IMG/VR virus record: IMGVR_UViG_3300042301_004602
Coordinates: 1-21,561 of that record
Reading direction: 5' to 3' (one strand)
DNA: 21,561 nt
Origin: a virus
Shown here: positions 7,512 to 14,152 of the stretch, one piece after another
Layout of the letters: each line of letters opens with the position of its first letter
How positions within the stretch are numbered: the first letter of the stretch is position 1
Program-made: the position numbers and the translations under genes
The notes under the pieces: model-generated
Told to the model about the DNA's origin: nothing
What the model saw: the letters and a program-made list of their open reading frames with translations, nothing else
The model's database searches: none

Positions 7512-7778
7512 ATGGATTATCCTGAGGACCCAGAGTATGCTGAAGATGATGTTCTACAGCAGTACCTTGATGAAGAGGGTCTAGCCTTAGTACCTGTTGA
7601 ATTCATGCGTGAATTGATGCTTCTTATGGAGGCTCACATAGTTAACCTATGCGGAATAGATAGAGACGAACTCAACGAGATAATGATACGCATGGAGGAG
7701 CTTCTTGGTGAAGAGGGTCTTATGGACCTATCCATGGAGGACATCATCGGCTGGGTAAATACCTTAAAAGACGCCTAG
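7512..7778 (+). CDS. Acidic 88-aa hypothetical protein
   Basis: I do not recognise this family. About a quarter or more of the residues are Asp or Glu, with only a handful of Arg/Lys, so the isoelectric point must be very low. It is predicted mostly helical (EFMRELMLLMEAHI, DELNEIMIRMEELLGEE, SMEDIIGWVNTL) without signal peptide or membrane span. The start is the first ATG after a leaderless-type promoter. It is followed by the promoter of the structured RNA at 7800. Very acidic small phage proteins can mimic DNA or bind basic host proteins, but nothing specific in the sequence shows that here. Confidence 0.7.
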   Translation: MDYPEDPEYAEDDVLQQYLDEEGLALVPVEFMRELMLLMEAHIVNLCGIDRDELNEIMIRMEELLGEEGLMDLSMEDIIGWVNTLKDA

Positions 7779-7787
7779 TCTTCCTGT

Positions 7788-7793
7788 TATAAT
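7788..7793 (+). promoter_or_regulatory. -10 box of the structured RNA
   Basis: A consensus TATAAT hexamer lies 10 nt after the stop of the acidic gene. No clear -35 is visible (TTAAAAG lies near the right distance). It would start a transcript near 7800, at the first base of the structured region. Confidence 0.5.
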
Positions 7794-7799
7794 TTAACT

Positions 7800-8028
7800 A
7801 TCGCCACTGGCCTGGAGCCGCTACTAGTAGCTTGTCACGACGAAAGTGAAGTCTAGCTAATCCCGCTACTGCGAATCGTCCTGGACATGACGTACAACTG
7901 TCATCCACTCCAACTTCAGAGTTGAGTGTCTAGCACTGGCTGGGTAGACATCGAGTGGGTAGTTGATTAGCGGGCTACCTTTAGGGTAGTATACAAAGCG
8001 CTGCCAGTGCTAGACTCGATTCTTTTTT
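7800..8028 (+). ncRNA. Structured ncRNA or regulatory leader of about 230 nt
   Basis: A stretch with no credible ORF, starting just after a TATAAT and ending in a T run. Pairings visible by eye: CCCGCTA (7862-7868) with TAGCGGG (7968-7974); CAACT-TCAG-AGTTG near 7911-7924; CTACC-TTTAG-GGTAG near 7975-7989; and GTCTAGCACTGGC (7928-7940) with GCCAGTGCTAGAC (8003-8015). The 3' strand GCCAGTG can also pair with CACTGGC at 7805-7811, and GCTAGAC with GTCTAGC at 7851-7857. So two mutually exclusive folds of the 3' end exist. It does not match RNase P, tmRNA, SRP RNA or a cobalamin riboswitch as I know them. It may be a free phage RNA or an attenuator for the cupin gene. Confidence 0.55.
7928..8028 (+). 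terminator. Long-stem terminator-like 3' end of the structured RNA
   Basis: A 13-bp perfect stem (7928-7940 with 8003-8015) extends to about 15 bp with a 2-nt bulge (GAGT with ACTC). It is followed after a few bases by TCTTTTTT (8021-8028). The loop is about 60 nt and itself structured. The stem competes with a pairing to the RNA 5' end. Confidence 0.55.
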
Positions 8029-8039
8029 ATTATTTATGA

Positions 8040-8045
8040 TACAGT
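8040..8045 (+). promoter_or_regulatory. -10 box of the cupin gene (leaderless type)
   Basis: GATACAGT places TACAGT (8040-8045) 6 nt before the ATG at 8052. It lies directly after the T run of the upstream RNA, so the cupin operon can be read independently of it. No -35 of the ATCA type is seen. Confidence 0.45.
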
Positions 8046-8051
8046 CCGTAC

Positions 8052-8402
8052 ATGACACCGGAGATCTTTGTTCGCCCTTGGGGCTTCTACGTAATTTTAC
8101 ACACCGAGCAAAAGGTGCAGGTTAAACGAATACACGTTGAAAACGGAAGTCGTCTCAGCAAGCAGTCTCACAAACACCGCGCAGAGCATTGGTACATCAC
8201 ACAAGGCTATGCAGAGGTAGAGTTATTTGACCAGATACTTCATCTTGGCCCGGGAGATTATGTCTCAATTGGAGTTGGAGAAGTTCACCGCGTAAGAGCC
8301 GAAGGTGAAGGCGACCTCGTCTTTATCGAGATTCAAACAGGCGAGTATCTTGGAGAAGATGACATCATTCGATATGAAGATGATTTTGGACGTGTAGAGT
8401 AA
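8052..8402 (+). CDS. Cupin of the type II mannose-6-phosphate isomerase family
   Basis: A 116-aa single cupin. It follows the C-terminal domain of bifunctional GDP-mannose pyrophosphorylase/phosphomannose isomerase closely: RPWGFYVIL, VKRIHVENGSRLSKQSHKHRAEHW (metal-ligand histidines), ITQGYAEVELFD, GDYVSIGVGEVHRV, and the end FIEIQTGEYLGEDDIIRYEDDFGR. Family activity is isomerisation of mannose-6-phosphate and fructose-6-phosphate; the nucleotidyltransferase half is absent. The ATG is preceded by a leaderless-type -10 box. Its stop overlaps the methyltransferase ATG by one base (TAATG), so the two form one unit, directly upstream of adhesin B. A sugar-modification role for virion or host surface is inferred. 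It could instead be a sugar-binding regulator. Confidence 0.82.
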   Translation: MTPEIFVRPWGFYVILHTEQKVQVKRIHVENGSRLSKQSHKHRAEHWYITQGYAEVELFDQILHLGPGDYVSIGVGEVHRVRAEGEGDLVFIEIQTGEYLGEDDIIRYEDDFGRVE

Positions 8403-8977
8403 TGGAGCAAGAGCTTCCTACGTGGTTCAACCACGTTAAACCAAACTTTGAAAGCTACCTTACGTTTCCTAATGAAAACATCATACCTGTCCCGTTAAAC
8501 GTGCTGCAGATCGGCGCGTACAAGGGTGACACAACGCAGTGGCTTTTAGACAATAAAAACATCAACAGGATAGTAGACGTTGACACCTGGGAAGGCTCAA
8601 TCGAGCACGAAGGAACGTTTGACTTTAACCAGGTTGAGAGAGTCTACGACGAAAGATTCACCGCAGTTGAGAAGGTTGAGAAGCGCAAGGGTACAAGCGA
8701 TAGATACTTTGCAACGCGCCCTGAAGGTGAAACATTCAACGTCATCTATATAGACGGAGATCACACCGCATTGCAAACGGCGATTGACTCCTTAAACTCG
8801 TGGAGGATCTTAGAGGTTGGCGGGATCATGATATTTGACGATTACGACTGGCACATGTACCAAGGAACACCGTTGCATCCTAAGGACGGTATCGACTGCG
8901 TCCTGAGGTTATTTAGAGGGCGCTACAACCTTATCGTTACGAACTATCAGGTCTGGATTCGTAAGACGGCGGAGTAG
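8402..8977 (+). CDS. Class I SAM-dependent methyltransferase (family 24 type)
   Basis: A 191-aa protein with a Rossmann-type methyltransferase fold. Motif I is NVLQIGAYKGDTTQWLL at about 33-49, the acidic loop is VDVDTWEGS at about 58-66, and the motif FNVIYIDGDHTALQTAIDS near 111-130 with GGIMIFDDYDW near 139-150 is typical of Methyltransf_24 proteins. The DGDH and DDY residues commonly bind a metal in this family. The substrate is unknown; members next to sugar genes often methylate glycans. It is coupled to the cupin by a TAATG overlap, and adhesin B starts 40 nt downstream. Methylation of a sugar made with the cupin is plausible but unproven. Confidence 0.8.
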   Translation: MEQELPTWFNHVKPNFESYLTFPNENIIPVPLNVLQIGAYKGDTTQWLLDNKNINRIVDVDTWEGSIEHEGTFDFNQVERVYDERFTAVEKVEKRKGTSDRYFATRPEGETFNVIYIDGDHTALQTAIDSLNSWRILEVGGIMIFDDYDWHMYQGTPLHPKDGIDCVLRLFRGRYNLIVTNYQVWIRKTAE

Positions 8978-8981
8978 TACA

Positions 8982-9010
8982 CTATCAACTATAGACAGGC
9001 ATGATAGAAT
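8982..9010 (+). promoter_or_regulatory. Leaderless-type promoter of adhesin B
   Basis: CTATCA (8982-8987), a 17-bp spacer and TAGAAT (9005-9010) end 6 nt before the ATG at 9017. It shares GATAGAATAA with the adhesin A promoter. No ribosome-binding sequence is present. Confidence 0.6.
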
Positions 9011-9016
9011 AAACAC

Positions 9017-10363
9017 ATGCCAATTCTAGGAGCCAGCGCATCAGGCGCAAAAGCAAGTCCTGTTGCACCGACTATCGGGACGGCAACTAACGTAGGAACG
9101 TCAAGAGCGTATAACAATGGAGCAGCGACGGTAACCTTCACGGCTCCTAACTCGAAGTTACCTATTAGCTCTTACACGGTGACTAGCTCACCTGGATCAT
9201 TTACCGCTTCAGGTGCGTCAAGTCCTTTAACAGTGACAGGATTACAGTCCGCAACTGCATACACATTTACAGTTACTGCAACGAGTGCGATTGGGACTTC
9301 TGCAGCATCTAGCGCATCTAATTCTATTACTGCCACAACTGTTCCACAGGCACCAACGATTGGAACAGCGACTGGCGGAAACGCGTCAGCGACAGTTACC
9401 TATACGGGTAACAACACGGGTGGAGCAGCTATATCTACTTATACGGTAACTGCATCACCAGGCGGCGCAACAGGGGCAGGAACGTCAGGAACAAACACAG
9501 TCTCAGGATTGAGTAACGGCACAGGCTATACATTTACAGTTACAGCAACTAACGCTAATGGAACCTCAACTGCAAGCTCTGCTTCTAACTCAGTAACCCC
9601 TGTTGTACCTATCCCTGTTGTTACCGGTGGGTCGCTTACATCAGACGCAACTTATTATTATCGCACCTTCACTGGTAATGGAACTTTAGGCGTTTCAAAT
9701 GGAACAGTTTCAACAACTATTCTTCTTGTGGCAGGTGGTGCTTCTGGTGGTACTAGACAAGGCGGCGGCGGGGGAGCTGGCGGAGTTGTTTACGGAGACC
9801 AATCTTTTTCTTCTAATGCATCTATTGTTATTGGCGCGGGCGGTACTGGTGCTGATGGAGGTGATAACGGTACTGCTGGCAATGCTTCTAGTTGTACTGG
9901 AGTAACAACTGCTGTTGGCGGCGGTAGAGGTGGCGGCAACAGTAGCGGTGGCACTGGTGGTTCAGGTGGTGGCGGTAACGGTAGTCAGGAAAACTTTGGA
10001 GGCGGAGGTGTACAAGGAAATGGCGGCGGTAGAGGTAAAGACGGTTCAGGCGGTGGCGGTGGTGGCATTGGTGGAGGCGGCGCTGCTGGAACTGCTAGTG
10101 TGGGTGGCAATGGTGGTAGTGGTGGAACATATTTAGGACTTACTCTTGCTGGTGGTGGTGGTGGTGGTCATGCTGCTTCATTTACTAATAGTACAGGCGG
10201 TTCAGGCGGTGGCGGAGGTGGCGGAGGATTTGGAAATAGTGGAACTAATGCTACTGGCTACGGTAGCGGTGGCGGTGGTGCAGGGTACTCAACAACCATC
10301 TCAGGCAGCGGTTTTCAAGGAATTTGTGTAGTTAGATACACAAGATCACAGGTAGGAGGATAA
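9017..10363 (+). CDS. Glycine-rich tail adhesin B with two FN3-like domains
   Basis: A 448-aa adhesin paralogous to the genes at 5052-6410 and 12438-13784. Residues 1-195 repeat the same architecture (MPILGASASGAK, then two FN3-like repeats ending SNSVTPV). By eye about 13 of the first 116 residues differ from adhesin A. After VTGGSLTSDATYYYRTFTGNGTLGVS the glycine-rich domain begins at about ILLVAGGASGG and runs to the end with long GGGG tracts. The C-terminus (GFQGICVVRYTRSQVGG) differs from the SITF-type ends of A and C, so B carries another tip class. It is probably a receptor-binding fibre protein. Glycine codons are mainly GGC and GGT, with some GGA. The companion gene follows after an AGGAGG ribosome site. 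Confidence 0.85.
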   Translation: MPILGASASGAKASPVAPTIGTATNVGTSRAYNNGAATVTFTAPNSKLPISSYTVTSSPGSFTASGASSPLTVTGLQSATAYTFTVTATSAIGTSAASSASNSITATTVPQAPTIGTATGGNASATVTYTGNNTGGAAISTYTVTASPGGATGAGTSGTNTVSGLSNGTGYTFTVTATNANGTSTASSASNSVTPVVPIPVVTGGSLTSDATYYYRTFTGNGTLGVSNGTVSTTILLVAGGASGGTRQGGGGGAGGVVYGDQSFSSNASIVIGAGGTGADGGDNGTAGNASSCTGVTTAVGGGRGGGNSSGGTGGSGGGGNGSQENFGGGGVQGNGGGRGKDGSGGGGGGIGGGGAAGTASVGGNGGSGGTYLGLTLAGGGGGGHAASFTNSTGGSGGGGGGGGFGNSGTNATGYGSGGGGAGYSTTISGSGFQGICVVRYTRSQVGG

Positions 10364-10365
10364 TT

Positions 10366-10716
10366 ATGGCGCATTGGGCTGAGATAGACGAAAACAACAT
10401 TGTTTTAAGAGTAACTGTTGGAGACAACAATGAACCAGATGAAGGCTATCAATGGTTGATTGATAATTTAGGCGGGACATGGTTACAGACTTCATACAAT
10501 GCAACTATTCGCAAGAACTATGCAGGAATTGGAATGACTTACGATGAAGCACGAGACGCGTTTATTGCGCCTAAGCCTTTTGAGTCATGGATATTAGATG
10601 AAACAACTTGCACCTGGAAGGCTCCAGTAGACATGCCTGTTACAGAAGGCAAGTACTACACATGGAACGAAGATACTCTTTCATGGGACGAGCATACTCC
10701 GGTAACTCCAGAATAA
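10366..10716 (+). CDS. Adhesin-companion protein B (MAH-type small protein)
   Basis: A 116-aa member of the small family also found at 4744-5052 and 13784-14149. It has MAHWAEIDENNIVLRV, a central TSYNATIRKNYAGIGMTYDEARDAFIAP, and WILDETTCTWKAP, then a C-terminal Trp-rich repeat YTWNEDTLSWDEH. Function is not established; position after each adhesin suggests an assembly or virion role. The start ATG has AGGAGG 6 nt upstream, and the adhesin stop lies only 2 nt before the ATG, so expression is coupled. The transcription unit ends at the terminator at 10731. Confidence 0.8.
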   Translation: MAHWAEIDENNIVLRVTVGDNNEPDEGYQWLIDNLGGTWLQTSYNATIRKNYAGIGMTYDEARDAFIAPKPFESWILDETTCTWKAPVDMPVTEGKYYTWNEDTLSWDEHTPVTPE

Positions 10717-10730
10717 ACTTAAACAAAATA

Positions 10731-10766
10731 AAAGACCGCGCCCGTTTGGACGCGGTCTTTATTTTT
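10731..10766. terminator. Bidirectional terminator between convergent genes
   Basis: AAAGACCGCG (10731-10740) pairs with CGCGGTCTTT (10751-10760), with an inner CC/GG pair around a GTTT loop. T's follow on the plus side (ATTTTT, to 10766) and the mirror-image A-rich flank gives U's on the minus transcript. It serves the companion gene and the secreted protein gene at 10773. Confidence 0.92.
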
Positions 10767-10772
10767 GTAACT

Positions 10773-11879
10773 TTACGGTAGGCGAGTACCGGAGATAGTT
10801 GTTTCCTGACCTGTCCCAAGATCTCGTAGAACAACCTTAATTTGATACTCTTCTGTAGGTGATAGCCAGTCAATATGAACTATCTTTCCAACACCGTCTA
10901 GACCAATTGCAGTCGTGGAGCCGTTCTTATCTACAATCATAAGAGTTGCCCATGTCTTATTAGGATCAAAGTTTGGAACGTCCGCAACAGAGATACTTGC
11001 AGAGCGGTGACCGTTTGTCCCTTCTGCCTGTGCAACAACTGTAGGGGCAGCTATCGTTGCCTTATCAACAACTTCATTTCGTGCAGGCTCGGGAGCTACT
11101 ATAGGAGCTGCCGGTGTGGCAACAACTGTATTAGAGGTAACCGTCTCAGTCCCTGTTACAACGTCACGGACAGTGGTTTGAACTGTGATGTTGGCGTCCT
11201 GTGGGACTGCCTTAATCACTACCGTGTCGCCGTTATTAGATACACCGACGCTCGAGTGCGAGCGTCCGTCCGTGATTACCTGGACGGAGACAGTCTTGGT
11301 TGTATCTGTTACAACAGGAGCGGTAACGGTAACGGTTACAGAGTTGTCACTCTCAACCTTAACACCAGTTACAGTAGAAGCATTAGCATCTGCTACTGGA
11401 GTACCTGTAGGTTCAGGATTTGGATTAGCAACAACCTCGCCCGTTGTGTTAACGTCTGGAGTTTCTACAGTAGTAGAAGACGTTTGAACAGAGACGATAT
11501 CTCCTTGGTTGATTGCCTCAAGACGAATAACTCCGTCCTCGTCGATGTGCTTAACTCCACCGGACTCTGTAAGCTTGACAATAACGCCTGTTGCTCGAGT
11601 TACTCGCACAAGAGACGTTGTCTCCTTCCAGGTGATAATCTTATCAACTACGCCGCCTTGAAGAATTGCGTATCTATCTCCTACAACCGGAGTATCTACG
11701 ATCTCGTCTATTGAAACCTTAAAGTACGAGTTAGCGTTGATCTGTGTTCTGTCTTCCTCGTCGAGACGCGTTCGCGTGTCTAAGAAGCTATAGTCAATAC
11801 TCCACCAGGCGCTTGCGCCTTGGGCGGGTAAAAGTGAAATCGCGAGCGCAAGTGGTAGCGCTTTTTTAATAGGTAACAT
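10773..11879 (-). CDS. Secreted beta-rich protein of unknown function
   Basis: A 368-aa protein with a clear signal peptide: KK, a hydrophobic core ALPLALAISLLP and the cleavage site GASA-W near residue 24. The mature N-terminal domain (about 25-135) is rich in beta strands and charged residues (DRYAILQGGVVDKIITWKETTSLVRVTRATG). A Thr/Pro-rich linker (about 140-170) is followed by Ig/FN3-like strands (KVESDNSVTVTVTAPVV, KTVSVQVITDG, KTWATLMIVDKNG, EEYQIKVVLRDLGTG). There is no anchor or catalytic motif that I recognise. AAAGGA stands 6 nt before the ATG. It lies on the opposite strand between adhesin cassettes B and C. Export to the host surface or medium is inferred; the purpose is unknown. 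Confidence 0.72.
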   Translation of the reverse strand: MLPIKKALPLALAISLLPAQGASAWWSIDYSFLDTRTRLDEEDRTQINANSYFKVSIDEIVDTPVVGDRYAILQGGVVDKIITWKETTSLVRVTRATGVIVKLTESGGVKHIDEDGVIRLEAINQGDIVSVQTSSTTVETPDVNTTGEVVANPNPEPTGTPVADANASTVTGVKVESDNSVTVTVTAPVVTDTTKTVSVQVITDGRSHSSVGVSNNGDTVVIKAVPQDANITVQTTVRDVVTGTETVTSNTVVATPAAPIVAPEPARNEVVDKATIAAPTVVAQAEGTNGHRSASISVADVPNFDPNKTWATLMIVDKNGSTTAIGLDGVGKIVHIDWLSPTEEYQIKVVLRDLGTGQETTISGTRLP

Positions 11880-11934
11880 AAGGTGTCCTTTCGTCCTTTG
11901 TCATTGAAGATATAATAACAGGAAAAGTGCAAAA

Positions 11935-11963
11935 TTATCACCGCAGGATAAATAAGATAGAAT
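11935..11963 (+). promoter_or_regulatory. Leaderless-type promoter of the 45-aa/thioredoxin unit
   Basis: TTATCA (11935-11940), a 17-bp spacer and TAGAAT (11958-11963) end 5 nt before the ATG at 11969. The block TATCACCGCAGG (11936-11947) is the same as at 7478-7489, and the two regions align over about 40 bp with one gap. It is divergent from the secreted protein gene. Confidence 0.62.
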
Positions 11964-11968
11964 TAGGC

Positions 11969-12106
11969 ATGGAATTATCAAGGGAAGACATCGCTAAAGA
12001 GGTAGAAGACGCTATTAAACCTTTGATTGAGAAGCCTGGGTTTATGAATGCCCTTGGAACATTAACCATGGCGTTGGAGATAATTAGAGGGCACGATAAG
12101 AAATGA
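11969..12106 (+). CDS. 45-aa hypothetical protein coupled to thioredoxin
   Basis: A short helical protein (MELSREDIAKEVEDAIKPL..., ending IIRGHDKK). I do not recognise a family. The evidence that it is real is its position: a leaderless-type promoter ends 5 nt before the ATG, and its TGA overlaps the thioredoxin ATG in an ATGA junction (12103-12106). No competing start or ribosome site is present. Its role could be minor or purely to couple translation; the segment KPGFMNALGTLTMALEII is hydrophobic on one face but not a membrane span. Confidence 0.65.
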   Translation: MELSREDIAKEVEDAIKPLIEKPGFMNALGTLTMALEIIRGHDKK

Positions 12107-12423
12107 TAGAGGCAACAAACAAAAACTTTAAAGAGCTACTAGAAAACGACCTGCCCGTACTTGTAGACTTTTGGGCGGAGTGGTGCGGACCGTGTCGAAT
12201 GCTGGCGCCTATACTAGAAGAAGTAAGCTCAGATTATAAGTACGTTTTTATCACCGCAAAGTTGAATAGCGACGAGAATCCTGAGATAGCATTCAAACAC
12301 GAGGTTAGATCGATACCCACAATGATACTTTTCAAGAGTGGAATTGAGGTAGCAAGAATGACGGGTGCTAAGCCTAAGCCAGCAATTGTTGCCTGGTTGC
12401 AAGATCACGTTGAGCTAGGTTAG
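12103..12423 (+). CDS. trxA: Thioredoxin
   Basis: A 106-aa thioredoxin of normal length. The redox site WCGPC is at 27-31 within VDFWAEWCGPCRMLAPIL, and the cis-proline is at 72 (RSIPTMILF), followed by GIEVARMTGA. It should reduce disulfides in the cytoplasm. Within this phage the likely client is the ribonucleotide reductase at 14510, whose C-terminal cysteine pair needs such a reductant; this link is inferred from family knowledge. It is translated by an ATGA overlap from the 45-aa gene. The adhesin C promoter begins right after its stop. Confidence 0.95.
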   Translation: MIEATNKNFKELLENDLPVLVDFWAEWCGPCRMLAPILEEVSSDYKYVFITAKLNSDENPEIAFKHEVRSIPTMILFKSGIEVARMTGAKPKPAIVAWLQDHVELG

Positions 12424-12425
12424 GA

Positions 12426-12431
12426 TACAAT
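12426..12431 (+). promoter_or_regulatory. -10 box of adhesin C (leaderless type)
   Basis: GGATACAAT places TACAAT 6 nt before the ATG at 12438, matching the arrangement before adhesins A and B. AGATCA lies 18 bp upstream, inside the end of the thioredoxin gene. The AGGA in the spacer is too close to the ATG to act as a normal ribosome site. Confidence 0.55.
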
Positions 12432-12437
12432 AGGAAC

Positions 12438-13784
12438 ATGCCAATTCTAGGAGCACAAGGTTCAGGCGCAAAAGCAAGTCCGGTAGCGCCCACGATAGGT
12501 ACTGCAACAAATGTAGGCACGAGTCGTGCGTATAACAATGGTGCAGCTACCGTAACATTTACCGCGCCTAGCTCAAAGTTACCTATTAGCTCTTATACAG
12601 TCACCTCTAGCCCAGGCGGGTTTACTGGCACAGGGTCTAGCTCACCTATAACTGTCGCAGGATTACAGTCTGCGACCGCATACACATTTACAGTAACTGC
12701 AACATCAGCAGCTGGAACAAGTTCTGCGTCTAGTGCATCTAACTCAATTACCGCAACTACAGTCCCTGCCGCACCTACGATCGGATCAGCAACAGCCGGA
12801 AATGGCAGCGCTACAGTTGCTTACACAGCGGGCGCGACGGGCGGGGCGGCTGTAAGTACATTCACAGCAACATCATCTGGCGCACACACCGGAACAGGTG
12901 CAAGCCCGATTACAGTTTCAGGCTTAACAAATGGAACTGCATATACATTTACCGTTACTGCAACTAACGCAAATGGAACGTCAACAGCAAGTAGCGCATC
13001 TAACTCAGTAACTCCTATTAACCCTATACCTTCAACCGTTACTTATCTTGTAGTAGCAGGCGGCGGTAGTGGATCTGAGGTTGCTGGCGGTGGCGGTGGT
13101 GGTGGAGGCTATCAATCATCAACTCTTGGAGTGTCCGCTGGTACATACAGCGTTACTGTTGGCGGAGGTAGCGCATATCTTGGCAATGGTAATAATTCAG
13201 CATTTCATTCAGTAACCTCTACTGGCGGCGGCCGAGGCGGAAACCAATTTATGGTGGGTTCACCTCCTACCAGTGGTGGATCTGGTGGTGGCGGTGCTGG
13301 TAATACAAGCAACTCTAGTTTTTATACTGGTGGTGCGGGAATTGCTGGACAAGGAAATAACGGCGGCGGTCTAGGTGGTAATCCTTCTGGTGCTGGTGGT
13401 GGTGGCGGTAAGGGCGCTGTTGGTGGTAATAATAGTTCAACTAACGGCGGAAATGGTGGATCAGGTGCAACCTTTAGCATCAACGGTGGCACATACGCAG
13501 GCGGCGGCGGTGGTGGTGGAGCATACACAGGGCAAGCAAATGGTTCAGGCGGTGCTGGCGGAGGCGGAACTGCGGGTGCTGGAGCAGCAAACACAGGTGG
13601 CGGCGGTGGTGGCGTATTAGGCCAACCAGGGCTTAATAACCAAACAGGCGGTTCAGGTATTGTAATTGTTGCTTATTCAAGTAGTTTTTCTAATGCTTCT
13701 TCAACAACAGGTTCACCGTCATTTGTTAATAATGGAACAAATAAAATTTACACTTGGACTGGAAGCGGGAGCATAACTTTCTAA
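12438..13784 (+). CDS. Glycine-rich tail adhesin C with two FN3-like domains
   Basis: A 448-aa third paralogue. The N-terminal part (MPILGAQGSGAK and two FN3-like repeats, residues 1-194) matches A and B at protein level while many codons differ. A strand VTYLVVAGGGSG at about 198-209 opens a glycine-rich region that runs to about residue 410, then IVIVAYSSSF and the C-terminal cap YTWTGSGSITF. Both the YLVVAGGG entry and the SITF end are like adhesin A, so A and C share a tip class and B differs. It is the likely receptor-binding or fibre-tip protein. Its stop overlaps the companion ATG (TAATG). Glycine codons are mostly GGC/GGT. Confidence 0.85.
   Translation: MPILGAQGSGAKASPVAPTIGTATNVGTSRAYNNGAATVTFTAPSSKLPISSYTVTSSPGGFTGTGSSSPITVAGLQSATAYTFTVTATSAAGTSSASSASNSITATTVPAAPTIGSATAGNGSATVAYTAGATGGAAVSTFTATSSGAHTGTGASPITVSGLTNGTAYTFTVTATNANGTSTASSASNSVTPINPIPSTVTYLVVAGGGSGSEVAGGGGGGGGYQSSTLGVSAGTYSVTVGGGSAYLGNGNNSAFHSVTSTGGGRGGNQFMVGSPPTSGGSGGGGAGNTSNSSFYTGGAGIAGQGNNGGGLGGNPSGAGGGGGKGAVGGNNSSTNGGNGGSGATFSINGGTYAGGGGGGGAYTGQANGSGGAGGGGTAGAGAANTGGGGGGVLGQPGLNNQTGGSGIVIVAYSSSFSNASSTTGSPSFVNNGTNKIYTWTGSGSITF
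12450..12469 (+). repeat. 20-bp exact repeat in adhesin C start, inverted relative to adhesin A
   Basis: GGAGCACAAGGTTCAGGCGC, the partner of minus-strand 6379-6398. The 14-mer ATGCCAATTCTAGG that begins at 12438 also occurs at 9017 and 14153. Confidence 0.8.
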
Positions 13785-14149
13785 TGGCACACTTTGCAAA
13801 ACTAGATGACAGTAACATTGTTCTTGAAGTTAATGTTCTTAACAATGAAGTTTTAGATAACTTACCATTTCCTCAATCAGAACCAATAGGCATTGAATTC
13901 TTTACTGAATGGTCAGGTGGATATACTCATTGGCTGCAAACTTCCTACAATGGAAGTTTTCGCAAGAACTATGCTGGTGCGGGTTTTCTTTATGACCCGA
14001 TCCGTGATGCTTTTATTCCACCTCAGTTATATCCATCTTGGATATTAAACGAAGATACCTGCCAATGGGAAGCACCAGTGCCATACCCAGCGGATGATAA
14101 GCTATATGCGTGGGACGAGGCAACAACTAGTTGGGTAGAGGTTCAGTAA
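13784..14149 (+). CDS. Adhesin-companion protein C (MAH-type small protein)
   Basis: A 121-aa member of the companion family (MAHFAKLDDSNIVLEV, TSYNGSFRKNYAGAGFLYDPIRDAFIPP, WILNEDTCQWEAPVPYP, YAWDEATTSWVE). The frame is open further upstream to 13754, but the ATG at 13784 is chosen because it aligns with the two paralogues and makes the same TAATG overlap as in cassette A. Copy C has extra residues (GIEFFTEWSGGYTHW) before the TSYN core. Function is unknown; a role with the adhesin is inferred from three independent occurrences of the pair. Confidence 0.8.
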   Translation: MAHFAKLDDSNIVLEVNVLNNEVLDNLPFPQSEPIGIEFFTEWSGGYTHWLQTSYNGSFRKNYAGAGFLYDPIRDAFIPPQLYPSWILNEDTCQWEAPVPYPADDKLYAWDEATTSWVEVQ

Positions 14150-14152
14150 CAT

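Noticed and set aside
7801-7900. Cobalamin riboswitch in the structured RNA, suggested by GCCACTG
   Set aside because: Only this short string matches; the other conserved blocks and their order are missing, and the downstream gene is a cupin.
9720-10320. Tandem DNA repeats in the glycine-rich regions
   Set aside because: The GGN runs are explained by coding for polyglycine; units are irregular and no CRISPR-like spacing exists.
11007-11714. A 235-codon plus-strand open frame rich in Cys, Arg, Asn and Tyr
   Set aside because: It lies fully inside the oppositely oriented secreted-protein gene, has no domain or ribosome site, and its composition reflects the reverse of a Thr/Val-rich gene.
6379-12469. 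Recent inversion or gene conversion among adhesin genes
   Set aside because: Protein starts are alike but synonymous positions differ widely, with identical DNA runs of only about 20 bp, so any exchange is not recent in this genome.
13322-13594. A Pro-rich minus-strand frame
   Set aside because: It is the reverse of adhesin C glycine codons (GGC/GGT become GCC/ACC and CCx in other frames).
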